Origin: Pasteurella dagmatis
Lineage (GTDB): Bacteria > Pseudomonadota > Gammaproteobacteria > Enterobacterales > Pasteurellaceae
Direction of reading: 5' to 3'
NCBI RefSeq assembly: GCF_900186835.1
Contig: NZ_LT906448.1
Span: forward strand, 1,719,501-1,783,500
DNA: 64,000 nucleotides
Shown piece by piece: positions 27,961 to 37,540 of the stretch. The first letter of the stretch is position 1, and every line of letters starts with the position of its first letter. The notes beneath the pieces are model-generated. The model ran no database searches. It saw only the letters and a program-made list of their open reading frames with translations, and was not told where the DNA came from. The translations under genes and the position numbers were made by a program.

Positions 27961-28431
27961 ATGTTCTTCGGTCATATTTCTCAAGTCGATAAGAAACAAT
28001 ATCCAGACGCAATCAATATTGCGCTGGATTTCCTTGCCAGAACAGACTTTGATCAATTAGAGGCTGGGCGTTATCCAATCGTTGGCGAGCATATCTATGC
28101 GCAAGTATTAGATCTCGAAACTCAGGAAAAAACGACAATTTTACCTGAAGTACATCGCCGTTATATTGATGTGCAATATTTACACGCGGGGTTTGAGCGA
28201 ATTGGCGTAACGCCTGATTTAGGCACAAACAAAATCGCCAAAGACTACGATGCAGATCGCGATATTTTGTTTTATCAGAATATGGAAAACGAAGTCGAAC
28301 TGATTATGCGCCCTGGAAACTTTGCTGTCTTTTTCCCAAGTGATATTCACCGCCCAGCATGCCTTGATGGGCAATCAACCAAAATTCGCAAAGTTGTGGT
28401 CAAAATTGAAGTTGGTGAATTAGGAGTGTAA
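27961..28431 (+). CDS. yiaL: YiaL/YhcH/EbgC-family cupin protein
   Basis: 156-residue single-domain protein of the YhcH/YjgK/YiaL family (beta-sandwich, metal-binding). FLARTDFDQLEAGRYPI, HRRYIDVQYLHAGFERIG and AVFFPSDIHRPACL give the family's conserved His residues. An excellent AAGGAGG precedes the ATG, 9 bp after yiaK. Relatives are sugar anomerases or lyases, but the activity of YiaL is not settled. Confidence 0.88.
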   Translation: MFFGHISQVDKKQYPDAINIALDFLARTDFDQLEAGRYPIVGEHIYAQVLDLETQEKTTILPEVHRRYIDVQYLHAGFERIGVTPDLGTNKIAKDYDADRDILFYQNMENEVELIMRPGNFAVFFPSDIHRPACLDGQSTKIRKVVVKIEVGELGV

Positions 28432-28433
28432 GG

Positions 28434-28916
28434 ATGAGCTCTCTCAGCAAATTCATTACTAAGCTATTAGAAGGATTCGTTGTGATTATTTTATCCACAA
28501 TGTCCTGTTTAGTATTTCTTAACGTGGTTTTACGTTATGGCTTTAATAGTAGTATTAATATCACCGAGGAAGTGTCACGCTATCTATTTGTGTGGTTGAC
28601 ATTTCTTGGGGCGATTTTAGCGTTCAGTGAAAATCGCCACGTCAACGTCACTATATTTACGGCGAACCTTTCAAAATATCAACAAAAATTCCTCTATCTA
28701 ATTACTGATGGATTAATGTTATTGTGTTGTTATTTATTGATTATCGGAAGTTGGACACAATTCCAATTAAACTTAAATAACTTATCGCCAATTTCAGAAA
28801 TTCCGACAGGTATCACTTATTTAGCGAGTTTCATTGCAGGGATTGCCATTGCAATATTACTTGCTGTCCGCTTGTTTTCTAATGCCAATATGCTTATCAG
28901 AGGAGAGAACAAATGA
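28434..28916 (+). CDS. yiaM: TRAP transporter small membrane subunit (YiaM)
   Basis: DctQ-type subunit, 160 residues with four transmembrane helices. The FNSSINITEEVSRYLFVWLTFLGAILAF block after helix 1 is characteristic. Its ATGA stop/start overlap with yiaN (28913-28916) couples it to the large subunit. In E. coli YiaMNO imports 2,3-diketo-L-gulonate. Confidence 0.92.
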   Translation: MSSLSKFITKLLEGFVVIILSTMSCLVFLNVVLRYGFNSSINITEEVSRYLFVWLTFLGAILAFSENRHVNVTIFTANLSKYQQKFLYLITDGLMLLCCYLLIIGSWTQFQLNLNNLSPISEIPTGITYLASFIAGIAIAILLAVRLFSNANMLIRGENK

Positions 28917-30193
28917 CCGTTATCATTTTTCTTTCTGTCCTTTTAGGCGCGATTTTATTGGGTATTCCAGTTGCCTTTGCATTACTACTCTGTGGTGTCG
29001 CATTGATGTTGCATTTAGATTTGTTCGATGCACAAATCTTGGCACAACAAATTGTGAGCGGTGCAGACAGTTTCTCCCTAATGGCAATTCCATTCTTCAT
29101 TCTTGCCGGTGAAATTATGAATGAAGGAGGCTTATCTAAACGTATTATTGACCTACCAATGAAATTAGTTGGTCATAAACGTGGGGGATTAGGCTTTGTT
29201 GCCATTCTTGCTGCAATGATCATGGCGAGCTTATCTGGCTCTGCAGTAGCAGATACTGCCGCAGTTGCAGCAATGTTGCTACCAATGATGAAAACCACAG
29301 GTTATCCATTGGATCGCTCAGCAGGTTTGATCGGTACAGCAGGAATTATTGCGCCAATTATTCCACCATCTATTCCATTCATTATCTTTGGTGTCGCAAG
29401 TGGAGTTTCTATTACCAAACTGTTTTTAGCAGGTATCGCACCAGGGATTTTAATGGGGATTGCACTTGCTACACTTTGGTGGTGGCAAGCAAAACGTTTA
29501 AATCTCATGACGTTCTCAAAAGCGACGAAAGCAGAATTGTGCATATCCTTTAAAAACAGTATTTGGGCATTACTCTTACCTGTCATCATCATTGGTGGTT
29601 TCCGTTCAGGTATGTTTACACCAACAGAGGCTGGGGCGGTTGCAGCATTCTATGCGTTGCTTGTGTCACTGTTTGTATATAAAGAATTAAAAATCAAACA
29701 ACTGTATAGCGTGATCTTAGCTGCTGCAAAAACAACTGCTGTAGTAATGTTCTTAGTTGCGGCTGCACAAGTCACTGGATGGCTAATCACCATTGCAGAA
29801 TTGCCACAAATGATGACGGAATTGTTAGAGCCATTAATTGACACACCAACCTTACTACTGATCGTTATTATGATTTCAGTATTTGTGATTGGAATGGTGA
29901 TGGATTTAACGCCAACAGTATTAATCCTCACCCCCGTCTTAATGCCATTGATTGAAGAAGCCGGTATCGATCCAGTTTATTTTGGGGTGTTATTCATTCT
30001 TAATACATCGATTGGCTTAATTACACCACCTGTAGGTAACGTACTCAATGTGATTACAGGGGTCTCTCAATTGCCTTTTGATAAAGCAGCTAGAGGTATA
30101 TATCCATATTTATTGATGATGATTGCACTGCTTTTTGCTTTCATTTTCTTTCCAGAGCTAATCTTAACGCCACTCAACTGGCTACAACCTTAA
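28913..30193 (+). CDS. yiaN: TRAP transporter large permease (YiaN)
   Basis: DctM-type subunit, 426 residues and about 12 helices, with MAIPFFILAGEIMNEGG, GTAGIIAPIIPPSIPFIIFG and LNTSIGLITPPVGNVLNV signatures. It forms the sodium- or proton-driven channel with YiaM. It is followed 19 bp later by the binding-protein gene. Confidence 0.95.
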   Translation: MTVIIFLSVLLGAILLGIPVAFALLLCGVALMLHLDLFDAQILAQQIVSGADSFSLMAIPFFILAGEIMNEGGLSKRIIDLPMKLVGHKRGGLGFVAILAAMIMASLSGSAVADTAAVAAMLLPMMKTTGYPLDRSAGLIGTAGIIAPIIPPSIPFIIFGVASGVSITKLFLAGIAPGILMGIALATLWWWQAKRLNLMTFSKATKAELCISFKNSIWALLLPVIIIGGFRSGMFTPTEAGAVAAFYALLVSLFVYKELKIKQLYSVILAAAKTTAVVMFLVAAAQVTGWLITIAELPQMMTELLEPLIDTPTLLLIVIMISVFVIGMVMDLTPTVLILTPVLMPLIEEAGIDPVYFGVLFILNTSIGLITPPVGNVLNVITGVSQLPFDKAARGIYPYLLMMIALLFAFIFFPELILTPLNWLQP

Positions 30194-30212
30194 ATTTCCA
30201 TAGGAGAATGTT

Positions 30213-31199
30213 ATGAAATTATTCAATCTTAAAACTCTCGCAGCATTAGTAGCTGGTATTGCGGTGTTTGCTGGTTCTGCTAGTGCGTCAACAACATTAC
30301 GTTTTGGTTATGAAGCACCACGTAGTGATACACAACATGCAGCGGCGAAAAAATTCAACGATCTGCTTAAAGAAAAAACCAAAGGTGAAATTAAACTCAG
30401 CCTTTTTCCTGACAGCACATTAGGTAATGCACAAACAATGATTAGTGCTGTACGTGGCGGTACTATCGATTTAGAAATGTCGGGTTCACCTAACTTCTCT
30501 GGTTTAGTACCGAAATTAAACGTGATTGATATTCCATTTATTTTCCAAAACCGTGAGCACGCTTATGCAGTATTAGATGGTGAAATTGGTCAAGGCTTAT
30601 TAAAAGAGCTTGAAGCACAAGGATTGAAAGGGCTTGCATTCTGGGAGGTCGGTTTCCGCTCATTTACCAATTCTAAGCATCCAGTGAAAACACCTGATGA
30701 TATTAAGGGCTTAAAAGTACGTACTAACCAGAATCCAATGTACATTCAAGCCTTCTCTATTTTAGGTGCAAACCCAGTACCAATGCCACTTTCTGAGCTT
30801 TATACAGCATTAGAAACTCGTGCAGTCGATGCACAAGAACACCCAGTAGGTATTGTGTGGTCAGCGAAATTATACGAAGTACAAAAACACTTAAGTTTAA
30901 CCAACCATGGTTATACTCCATTAATTGTAGTAATGAACAAAGCGAAGTTTGATGGTCTTTCACCTGAATTACAAACAGCACTTGTTGAGGCTGCAAAAGA
31001 AGCGGGAGCTTACCAACGTCAACTTAACCTTGAAAATGAGAAAGGCATTATTGAGAAAATGCAAAAAGCAGGCATTGAAGTGATCGATACTGTGGATACC
31101 AAGCCATTTAAAGCGGCGATTGAAAGTGAAGTTCGCAAAGCATTTATTGAAAAAAATGGCGATGATCTTGTCAAACAAATTGATGCCTTAGCAAAATAA
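30213..31199 (+). CDS. yiaO: TRAP transporter solute-binding protein (YiaO)
   Basis: DctP-family periplasmic protein, 328 residues. The signal peptide is cleaved near ASAST (about residue 26). LRFGYEAPRSDTQHAAAKKF, the Arg-containing KVRTNQNPMYIQAFSILGANPVPMP block (carboxylate ligand Arg) and the ALETRAVDAQEHP motif follow. These indicate a sugar-acid or other carboxylate ligand. The gene ends at a hairpin with an embedded uptake signal. Confidence 0.93.
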   Translation: MKLFNLKTLAALVAGIAVFAGSASASTTLRFGYEAPRSDTQHAAAKKFNDLLKEKTKGEIKLSLFPDSTLGNAQTMISAVRGGTIDLEMSGSPNFSGLVPKLNVIDIPFIFQNREHAYAVLDGEIGQGLLKELEAQGLKGLAFWEVGFRSFTNSKHPVKTPDDIKGLKVRTNQNPMYIQAFSILGANPVPMPLSELYTALETRAVDAQEHPVGIVWSAKLYEVQKHLSLTNHGYTPLIVVMNKAKFDGLSPELQTALVEAAKEAGAYQRQLNLENEKGIIEKMQKAGIEVIDTVDTKPFKAAIESEVRKAFIEKNGDDLVKQIDALAK

Positions 31200-31208
31200 G
31201 CTAACTCA

Positions 31209-31250
31209 GCGGTCGATTTCAAAACTTTTGTAAAATCGACCGCACTTTTA
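31209..31250 (+). terminator. Terminator with uptake signal after yiaO
   Basis: GCGGTCGATTT / AAATCGACCGC hairpin followed by ACTTTTA, so the 3' arm runs into an uptake-signal copy. It separates the TRAP genes from the ABC genes. Confidence 0.8.
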
Positions 31251-31278
31251 CACACTCCTCATTACTCAAGGAGGAAAT

Positions 31279-32796
31279 ATGGTGATAAACGAACAATCTC
31301 CAATTTTAAGGCTACAACATATCGTGAAAAGATTTGGTAGCCATACTGCAGTAAATGATGTCAGCCTTGACATTCATCGAGGCGAAGTTGTTGCATTGCT
31401 TGGTGAAAATGGCGCAGGGAAATCCACCCTTATCAAAATTCTCGCTGGCATTTATTCACGTGATGAAGGTGAAATTACCTTTCATGATCAAAAAATTCAA
31501 TCTGCTGAATCCCTTTCCCATTCCAATAAACAGCCTATTGCGTTTATCCATCAGGACTTAGGTCTGATTGAATGGATGACAATTGCTGAAAATATGGCAT
31601 TTGTAATGGGATTTCCTCGCCGTTTTGGATTGATTGATTGGAAAAAAATTAATAAACAAGCACAAGATGCCCTCGATTTTGTAGGTATCCATTTATCCGC
31701 AGAAACGCGAGTATTTGATCTAAGCCGAACAGAAAAAGCCTTATTGGCGATTGCACGTGCCATTGCAGTAAATGCCGAAGTTTTGGTACTTGATGAACCC
31801 ACTGCCTCACTGCCAGCTAGTGACGTTGAACATCTATTTGTGGTGCTCAATCGCTTACGTGAGCAAGGTGTTGGAATGATTTATGTTACTCATCGCTTAG
31901 ATGAAGTAATTACCATTGCCGACCGTATTTTAGTCATGCGAGATGGTTATCCTGTCGCCGAGGGTCAGACTAAAAACTACGATGTAAAAGCATTAGTGAA
32001 AGCAATTGTAGGTGAAGAAACTCGTGGTAAACAGCGTGAGCCATTACCAGAAGGCACACCTGAAGTACTACAACTAAAAGATGTGATTGTAGGCGATACT
32101 GGTCCTGTTTCGTTCAGCTTACATCAAGGAGAAATGATTGCATTAGCTGGTCTACGTGGCGCAGGTCAAGAGGAAATTGGTCGTCTTTTATTTGGCTTAC
32201 GTGACTTAGATAGCGGGCATATTACGTTGAACAATGAAACTTATAATGCAAACTCACCACAAGAAGCGATTAAGAAAGGCGTTGCATTAGTGGCAGGCGA
32301 CCGCATCCGTGAAAGTTTAGTCATGTCAATGACTACCACAGAGAACTTGTTTTTGAATCCAATATTAAGCGGTCACCCACCATTGAAAAATTACGCACGC
32401 AAAGAGGAATGGGCAGAAAGCTGGTACAAGTTCCAACTCTTTGATATTCGCCCCAAAAATTTATTTATTGATGTGAGTGCACTATCAGGTGGTAACCAAC
32501 AAAAAATTGTGTTGGCGCGTTGGATGCACCTCAATACGCCACTGCTGATTTTAGAAGACCCAACCGCAGGTGTTGATGTAGGTGCCCGGTCAGAAATTTA
32601 TGATTTATTAAACCAAGCACTCAGAAAAGGCGTGGCAATTATTGTAATTTCCAATGATTTTGAAGAAATTGCGCACCTTTGTAATCGCGCTTTAGTGTTT
32701 AACCGCGGTGATATCGCTGGCGAATTGTTTAATGAGCAATTGACATTCGCAAACTTGCTTGCACTTGCATCTGATTCAAAATCCAGCATGAATTAA
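31279..32796 (+). CDS. Sugar ABC transporter, double ATP-binding protein (RbsA/XylG type)
   Basis: 505 residues with two fused ABC domains. The first has a canonical Walker A (LGENGAGKSTLIK, about residue 43) and Walker B (VLVLDEPTASLP), but a degenerate signature (FDLSRTEKALL). The second has a degenerate Walker A (LRGAGQEEIGR) and a canonical signature (LSGGNQQKIVLARWM) with Walker B LLILEDPTAGVD. This reciprocal degeneration is usual in the ribose/xylose importer class. The start is the ATG at 31279 behind AGGAGG. It is the first of three genes forming a complete importer. Confidence 0.92.
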   Translation: MVINEQSPILRLQHIVKRFGSHTAVNDVSLDIHRGEVVALLGENGAGKSTLIKILAGIYSRDEGEITFHDQKIQSAESLSHSNKQPIAFIHQDLGLIEWMTIAENMAFVMGFPRRFGLIDWKKINKQAQDALDFVGIHLSAETRVFDLSRTEKALLAIARAIAVNAEVLVLDEPTASLPASDVEHLFVVLNRLREQGVGMIYVTHRLDEVITIADRILVMRDGYPVAEGQTKNYDVKALVKAIVGEETRGKQREPLPEGTPEVLQLKDVIVGDTGPVSFSLHQGEMIALAGLRGAGQEEIGRLLFGLRDLDSGHITLNNETYNANSPQEAIKKGVALVAGDRIRESLVMSMTTTENLFLNPILSGHPPLKNYARKEEWAESWYKFQLFDIRPKNLFIDVSALSGGNQQKIVLARWMHLNTPLLILEDPTAGVDVGARSEIYDLLNQALRKGVAIIVISNDFEEIAHLCNRALVFNRGDIAGELFNEQLTFANLLALASDSKSSMN

Positions 32797-32832
32797 ATTT
32801 TCCTGTTTCATTTACTTAAATAGGAGACCATT

Positions 32833-33882
32833 ATGGCTCAAACAAATATCAAATCAACCGCACTAGAGCACCCTGTGTCTATTGCTCGTGATGGATTTGC
32901 GGCGTGGTTTTCCCAAATGCTCACTCGATATGGCTTACTTTGGTTATGTTTTGTCCTTGTCATTATTTTCTCTTTGACAACAGATTCTTTCGCCTCAATG
33001 CTCACACTCAATGCGATTTTAGAAAGTAAGTCTAAAATTGCTTTACTCGCATTGGCTGCCACTACCACAATGATCGTTGGTAAAATCGACTTAAACGTCG
33101 GTTTCGGTATTGTGCTCTGGCATATCTTAGCCATCACATTACAAGTGCAATATGGTTTTTCATGGCAAATGGCAACCATAATTGTGTTAATTGTTGCCGC
33201 ACTTTATGGCTTGTTAAACGGCATTTTAGTAGCACTTGCGGATATTGATAGTTTTGTTGCGACTCTTGGTTCAGGTACTGTGCTTTATGCAGTGGCTTTA
33301 TGGCACTCTGGTGGTCGTCAAATTGTTGGGGATTTACCGGACGGCTTTATTGCGATTAATAGTACCGAAATCTTCGGCATTCCAATCTCTGCCTTTTATG
33401 TCTTAATCATTGCAGTAGTTATGTGGCTCGTAACAGAACATACTCCAACAGGTCGTTGTATGTATGCTGTTGGTGGTAACCCTGCGGCTGCTCGCTTAAA
33501 TGGTATTTCCATTAAAAAATACACTATTGTACCTTTCATCGTTTCAAGCTTAATTACAGGTTTCACTGGCGTATTGATTGCTGCTCAACAAGGCGTCGGC
33601 CAAGCAAGCGTAGGGATGGACTATTTACTTCCTGCGTTAGTAGGGGCTTTCCTTGGTAGTACTACAATCAAACCAGGACGCATTAACGTTTGGGGTTCTG
33701 TAGTAGGTATTGCTATTCTCGCAATAGGTATCTCAGGTATCCAGCAGTTCGGAGGAGCCTTCTGGGTAGAACCATTATTCAACGGTGCAACTTTATTACT
33801 TTCAATCACGATTGCAGGTTATGCACAACGTAAACGATTATTAAATCAAAAAGCTGTACAAAAGAAAGCAGCAACAAAATAA
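32833..33882 (+). CDS. Sugar ABC transporter, permease (RbsC type)
   Basis: 349 residues with about ten transmembrane helices. The BPD_transp_2 family blocks IVGKIDLNVG, IDSFVATLGSGTVLYAVAL, TPTGRCMYAVGGNPAAARLNGI and LVGAFLGSTTIKPGRINVWGS are clear. It pairs with the double ATPase 36 bp upstream and the binding protein 40 bp downstream. The substrate is unknown; cluster context points to a pentose or pentulose. Confidence 0.92.
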   Translation: MAQTNIKSTALEHPVSIARDGFAAWFSQMLTRYGLLWLCFVLVIIFSLTTDSFASMLTLNAILESKSKIALLALAATTTMIVGKIDLNVGFGIVLWHILAITLQVQYGFSWQMATIIVLIVAALYGLLNGILVALADIDSFVATLGSGTVLYAVALWHSGGRQIVGDLPDGFIAINSTEIFGIPISAFYVLIIAVVMWLVTEHTPTGRCMYAVGGNPAAARLNGISIKKYTIVPFIVSSLITGFTGVLIAAQQGVGQASVGMDYLLPALVGAFLGSTTIKPGRINVWGSVVGIAILAIGISGIQQFGGAFWVEPLFNGATLLLSITIAGYAQRKRLLNQKAVQKKAATK

Positions 33883-33922
33883 CTTTTTGTTGCATTAATT
33901 CACCTATTATAAGGAGAACCTT

Positions 33923-35032
33923 ATGAAACATTCTTTTCACCGCAGTTTAAGCGCAGTTGCTGCTTTAGTAACACTTACTTTTGCAACACAAGCAATGGCA
34001 AATGACCCATTTGTAGATGAAGCAAAAAAACTTGTTGCAGCAGCGACCGCACAACAAAACACTTGGGATGGCCCAACAACTGGTCCTAAATTGCAACAAG
34101 GAAAAAACATCATTTTCATCGCATCTGATATGAAAAATGGTGGTGTGTTAGGTGTAATCGATGGAATGAAAGAAGCGACAGCAGTAACAGGTTGGAAAAT
34201 GGACGTGCTGGACGGCGCAGGCTCTGTAAATAACCAACTTGCAGCATTAAACCAAGCGATCGCACGTAAACCCGATGCGATTGTAATAGGAGGTTGGAAC
34301 CCAAACGTGGCAAAAATTCCTCTTAGTAAAGCAAATAAAAACGGCATTACATTAGTGGCTTGGCACGCAACGCCAGAGCCAGGTCCAATCGATAAATATA
34401 ATATTTTCTACAATGTGACCTCTGATTCTGACCAAATTGCAAAACTCTCTGCACAACTTGCCGTAGCAAATTCAGACGGTAAAGCAAAAGTGGTGATTTT
34501 AACCGACTCTTTATATGAAATTGCATTACGCAAAGCGAATGTAATGAAAGAAGTGATCGAAAAATGTAAAGAGTGCAAAGTGTTAGAATTTATCGATACC
34601 CCACTTGCAGATACTTCAAGCCGCATGCCGAGCTTAACCTTCAGCTTGTTACAAAAATATGGCGATGATTTGCAATATACTTTAGCAATCAACGACCTTT
34701 ATTTTGACTTTATGGCGCCATCATTACGTTCTGCTAACAAAGGTGAAATGCCATACAACATTTCTGCGGGCGATGGCTCTGTGACTGCTTACCAACGTAT
34801 TCGCACAAACAGCCACCAATTTGCCACCGTGCCTGAGCCACTCAACTTACACGGTTGGCAGCTTGTCGATGAATTAAACCGTGCATTCTCTAAAGAGAAA
34901 CCATCTGGCTACATCACTCCAGCACACTTAGTGATTAAAGATAACGTGGCATATGACGGCGGTGATAAAAACCTTTATGACCCACAAAACGGCTATAAAG
35001 ACGCATACAAAGCAATTTGGAATGTGAAATAG
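33923..35032 (+). CDS. Sugar ABC transporter, periplasmic binding protein
   Basis: 369 residues of the ribose-binding-like (type 1) periplasmic fold. The signal peptide ends at ATQAMA (about residue 26). IIFIASDMKNGGVLGVIDGMKEAT, AIARKPDAIVIGGWNP and KVVILTDSLYEIALRKANVMKEV mark the two lobes. It is somewhat longer than usual (about 300), with N-terminal and C-terminal additions. The ligand cannot be read from the sequence. A hairpin with an uptake signal follows. Confidence 0.88.
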   Translation: MKHSFHRSLSAVAALVTLTFATQAMANDPFVDEAKKLVAAATAQQNTWDGPTTGPKLQQGKNIIFIASDMKNGGVLGVIDGMKEATAVTGWKMDVLDGAGSVNNQLAALNQAIARKPDAIVIGGWNPNVAKIPLSKANKNGITLVAWHATPEPGPIDKYNIFYNVTSDSDQIAKLSAQLAVANSDGKAKVVILTDSLYEIALRKANVMKEVIEKCKECKVLEFIDTPLADTSSRMPSLTFSLLQKYGDDLQYTLAINDLYFDFMAPSLRSANKGEMPYNISAGDGSVTAYQRIRTNSHQFATVPEPLNLHGWQLVDELNRAFSKEKPSGYITPAHLVIKDNVAYDGGDKNLYDPQNGYKDAYKAIWNVK

Positions 35033-35041
35033 TGACTCGTT

Positions 35042-35088
35042 GCGGTCGTGGTATCTCAATGAAAATTGAGATAAAAACGACCGCACTT
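35042..35088 (+). terminator. Hairpin with uptake signal after the sugar-binding-protein gene
   Basis: GCGGTCGT / ACGACCGC outer stem (35042-35049 with 35077-35084) and TATCTCAAT / ATTGAGATA inner stem; ACTTTCC follows. It is probably an attenuating terminator before the lactonase gene. Confidence 0.7.
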
Positions 35089-35106
35089 TCCTGATGAGGA
35101 GAGCGT

Positions 35107-35994
35107 ATGTTATCAGCAAAACTTGAGGTTTATGACCCTCGTTTTTACCAACTTGTGGGCGCTGAAGCCACATTAGAAGAATTATTCGATAAGGCAATTT
35201 GGGCAGAGGGTCCAACTTGGTTACACGAACAACAAGCGGTGATTTTTAGTGATGTCAAAGGCAACACAATGTACCGCTGGACAGAGCAACAAGGCACGGC
35301 TGTCTTCCGCCAACCGTCGCAATTTGCAAATGGCAATACGGTAGATGCCAAAGGCAATCTTATCACTTGTGAGCACGGTCGCCGAGGCATTAGTGTTACC
35401 GATCGTGACAATAATGTACGTTTGTTAGTCGATAAGATCGATGGGAAACAACTTAATTCACCGAATGATGTCGTGGTGAAATCAGACGGCACGATTTGGT
35501 TTACTGATCCGCCTTACGGAATTTTGAGTGATGCAGAGGGGAAGAAATCACCAAGTGAGATCATCGGCTGTTATGTGTATTGCTACGATCCAAAAACAGA
35601 TGAAATCAATATCGCAACTTTCCACGTAATGCGCCCGAATGGTTTGGCATTTTCGGCCGATGAAAGGCAGTTAGTAGTTGCAGATATGTCTTCAGTGGAA
35701 TTTAAAACAGCTGGTTTGCATCATCTCGTTGTGTTTGATGTGGAGGGTAAACAACTGCATAACCGCAAAACCATTGCGGAAATTACACCGGGCATTCCTG
35801 ATGGTTTCTGTATTGATAAAAATAATGTGATTTATTGTAGCTGCGAAACAGGTCTACTGATTTTATTAATAGATGGCACATTATTAGGACGTGTTTTACT
35901 CGATAAAACCACATCTAACTGTACTTTTGGATCAGACCAAAAAACATTGTTTATTACAGCAACGAATAGTCTGTATCGTTTAACATTCAAATAA
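35107..35994 (+). CDS. SMP-30/gluconolactonase-family sugar lactonase
   Basis: 295-residue six-bladed propeller of the SMP-30 family. WAEGPTWLHEQQAVIFSDV has the metal-ligand Glu near residue 37. LNSPNDVVVKSDGTIWFTDPPYG has the Asn/Asp metal ligands, and RPNGLAFSADERQLVVADMS follows. There is no signal peptide, so it is cytoplasmic. It would open an aldonolactone of the imported sugar before phosphorylation. It is followed 9 bp later by the kinase gene. I do not recall this gene in the E. coli yia operon, so it is an addition to that layout. Confidence 0.88.
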   Translation: MLSAKLEVYDPRFYQLVGAEATLEELFDKAIWAEGPTWLHEQQAVIFSDVKGNTMYRWTEQQGTAVFRQPSQFANGNTVDAKGNLITCEHGRRGISVTDRDNNVRLLVDKIDGKQLNSPNDVVVKSDGTIWFTDPPYGILSDAEGKKSPSEIIGCYVYCYDPKTDEINIATFHVMRPNGLAFSADERQLVVADMSSVEFKTAGLHHLVVFDVEGKQLHNRKTIAEITPGIPDGFCIDKNNVIYCSCETGLLILLIDGTLLGRVLLDKTTSNCTFGSDQKTLFITATNSLYRLTFK

Positions 35995-36003
35995 GGGGAA
36001 ATT

Positions 36004-37455
36004 GTGAATTATTACTTAGGCATAGATTGTGGAGGCACCTTTATCAAGGCTGCCCTATTTGATACTTCAGGGAAAATGTTTGGTTGTGTCCGTGAGAATG
36101 TACAAATGATTAGCGAACAAGCGGGCTATGCCGAACGTGATATGAACGAACTTTGGCAAGTATGTGCAACGGTGATTCGAAAAACAATTGCACATAGCCA
36201 AATTGACCCCAAACGAATTAAAGGAGTAGGTATTTCCGCCCAAGGCAAAGGCGCATTCTTGTTAGATAAGCAAAATCAACCACTTGGACGAGCAATATTA
36301 TCTTCCGACCAACGGGCTTTACACATTGTGAAACAATGGCAAAAAGAAGGCATTCCAGAAAAGCTATATCCAATCACACGCCAAACATTGTGGACTGGTC
36401 ACCCCGTTTCTATTTTGCGTTGGATTAAAGAAAATGAACCTGAACGTTATCAAAATATTAGTTCAGTCTTAATGTCTCATGACTATTTACGTTTCTGTCT
36501 AACCGGTGAGTTATTCTGTGAAGAAACCAATATTTCTGAATCCAACTTATACAATATGGAAGCAGGACAATACGATCCTGAACTTGCAGATTTATTAGGA
36601 TTAACGGGCATTATCGATAAACTTCCACCAGTGATTGCTGCTAATAAAATTGCAGGTCATGTTACACCTGAAGCGGCCAAACTAACAGGATTAGCAGAAG
36701 GTACGGTTGTAGTTGGTGGACTTTTTGATGTCGTTTCGACCGCACTTTGTGCCAACCTTGATGATGAAACCAAACTCAATGCAGTCCTAGGCACATGGTC
36801 TGTAGTCAGTGGTGTTACAACAAATATCGACAATCAACAAACCTTGCCTTTTGTATATGGTCGCTATGCACAATCTGACAAGTTTATTATTCACGAAGCT
36901 AGCCCAACCTCCGCGGGTAATCTCGAATGGTTCGTTAAACAATGGCAATTAGACTACCAATATATTAACCAAGCTGTGAGTGAGTTAGCACCTGCGAAAA
37001 GCTCCGTTTTATTCGTACCATTTTTATATGGCTCTAATGCAGGTTTAGGAATGCAAGCTGGCTTCTATGGTATTCAATCACATCATACGCAAGCACATTT
37101 ACTGCAAGCTATTTATGAGGGTGTGCTATTCAGTTTGATGTATCACCTCAACCGAATGAAACAACGTTTTCCGCAAGCAACGTATCTACGTGTGACTGGT
37201 GGACCGACTAAATCGAAAATTTGGCTACAAATGCTGGCAGACTTCACAGGAATGACTTTAGAAGTACCACAAATTGAGGAGACGGGTTGTTTAGGTGCTG
37301 CATTAATGGCAATGCAAGGTTTAGGCGAGCAAGCAAATGTTTTCGAAAAACAATCAATGTTGAGTATTCAGCCAAATCCAGACCATTTCGAGGCTTACCA
37401 ACATAAATATCAACGCTATCAACAGCTAACAGACGCTCTGAAAGCAATGCTTTAA
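36004..37455 (+). CDS. lyxK: L-xylulose kinase (LyxK, FGGY family)
   Basis: 483 residues, GTG start. The FGGY phosphate-binding N-terminus YYLGIDCGGTFIKAALFD, GVGISAQGKGAFLLDKQNQP, LYPITRQTLWTGHPVS, VVGGLFDVVSTALCANL, and HEASPTSAGNLEWF align over long stretches with E. coli LyxK. Family activity is phosphorylation of L-xylulose (and 3-keto-L-gulonate in the yia pathway). It directly follows the lactonase gene. The GTG has a weak GGGG-type site at 35994-35998. Confidence 0.93.
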   Translation: MNYYLGIDCGGTFIKAALFDTSGKMFGCVRENVQMISEQAGYAERDMNELWQVCATVIRKTIAHSQIDPKRIKGVGISAQGKGAFLLDKQNQPLGRAILSSDQRALHIVKQWQKEGIPEKLYPITRQTLWTGHPVSILRWIKENEPERYQNISSVLMSHDYLRFCLTGELFCEETNISESNLYNMEAGQYDPELADLLGLTGIIDKLPPVIAANKIAGHVTPEAAKLTGLAEGTVVVGGLFDVVSTALCANLDDETKLNAVLGTWSVVSGVTTNIDNQQTLPFVYGRYAQSDKFIIHEASPTSAGNLEWFVKQWQLDYQYINQAVSELAPAKSSVLFVPFLYGSNAGLGMQAGFYGIQSHHTQAHLLQAIYEGVLFSLMYHLNRMKQRFPQATYLRVTGGPTKSKIWLQMLADFTGMTLEVPQIEETGCLGAALMAMQGLGEQANVFEKQSMLSIQPNPDHFEAYQHKYQRYQQLTDALKAML

Positions 37456-37480
37456 AGTACGCAAATAAAAACACAAAGAA

Positions 37481-37510
37481 GTGCGGTCAAAAATAAAAAA
37501 GTTTTGACCT
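37481..37510 (+). terminator. Hairpin with uptake signal between lyxK and sgbU
   Basis: An AAGTGCGGTC uptake signal is followed by GGTCAAAA ... TTTTGACC inverted arms. It is short and lacks a long T-run on this strand, so termination is probably partial. Confidence 0.5.
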
Positions 37511-37540
37511 CAAGATTTAAAGATAAAGACGGAGTATATC

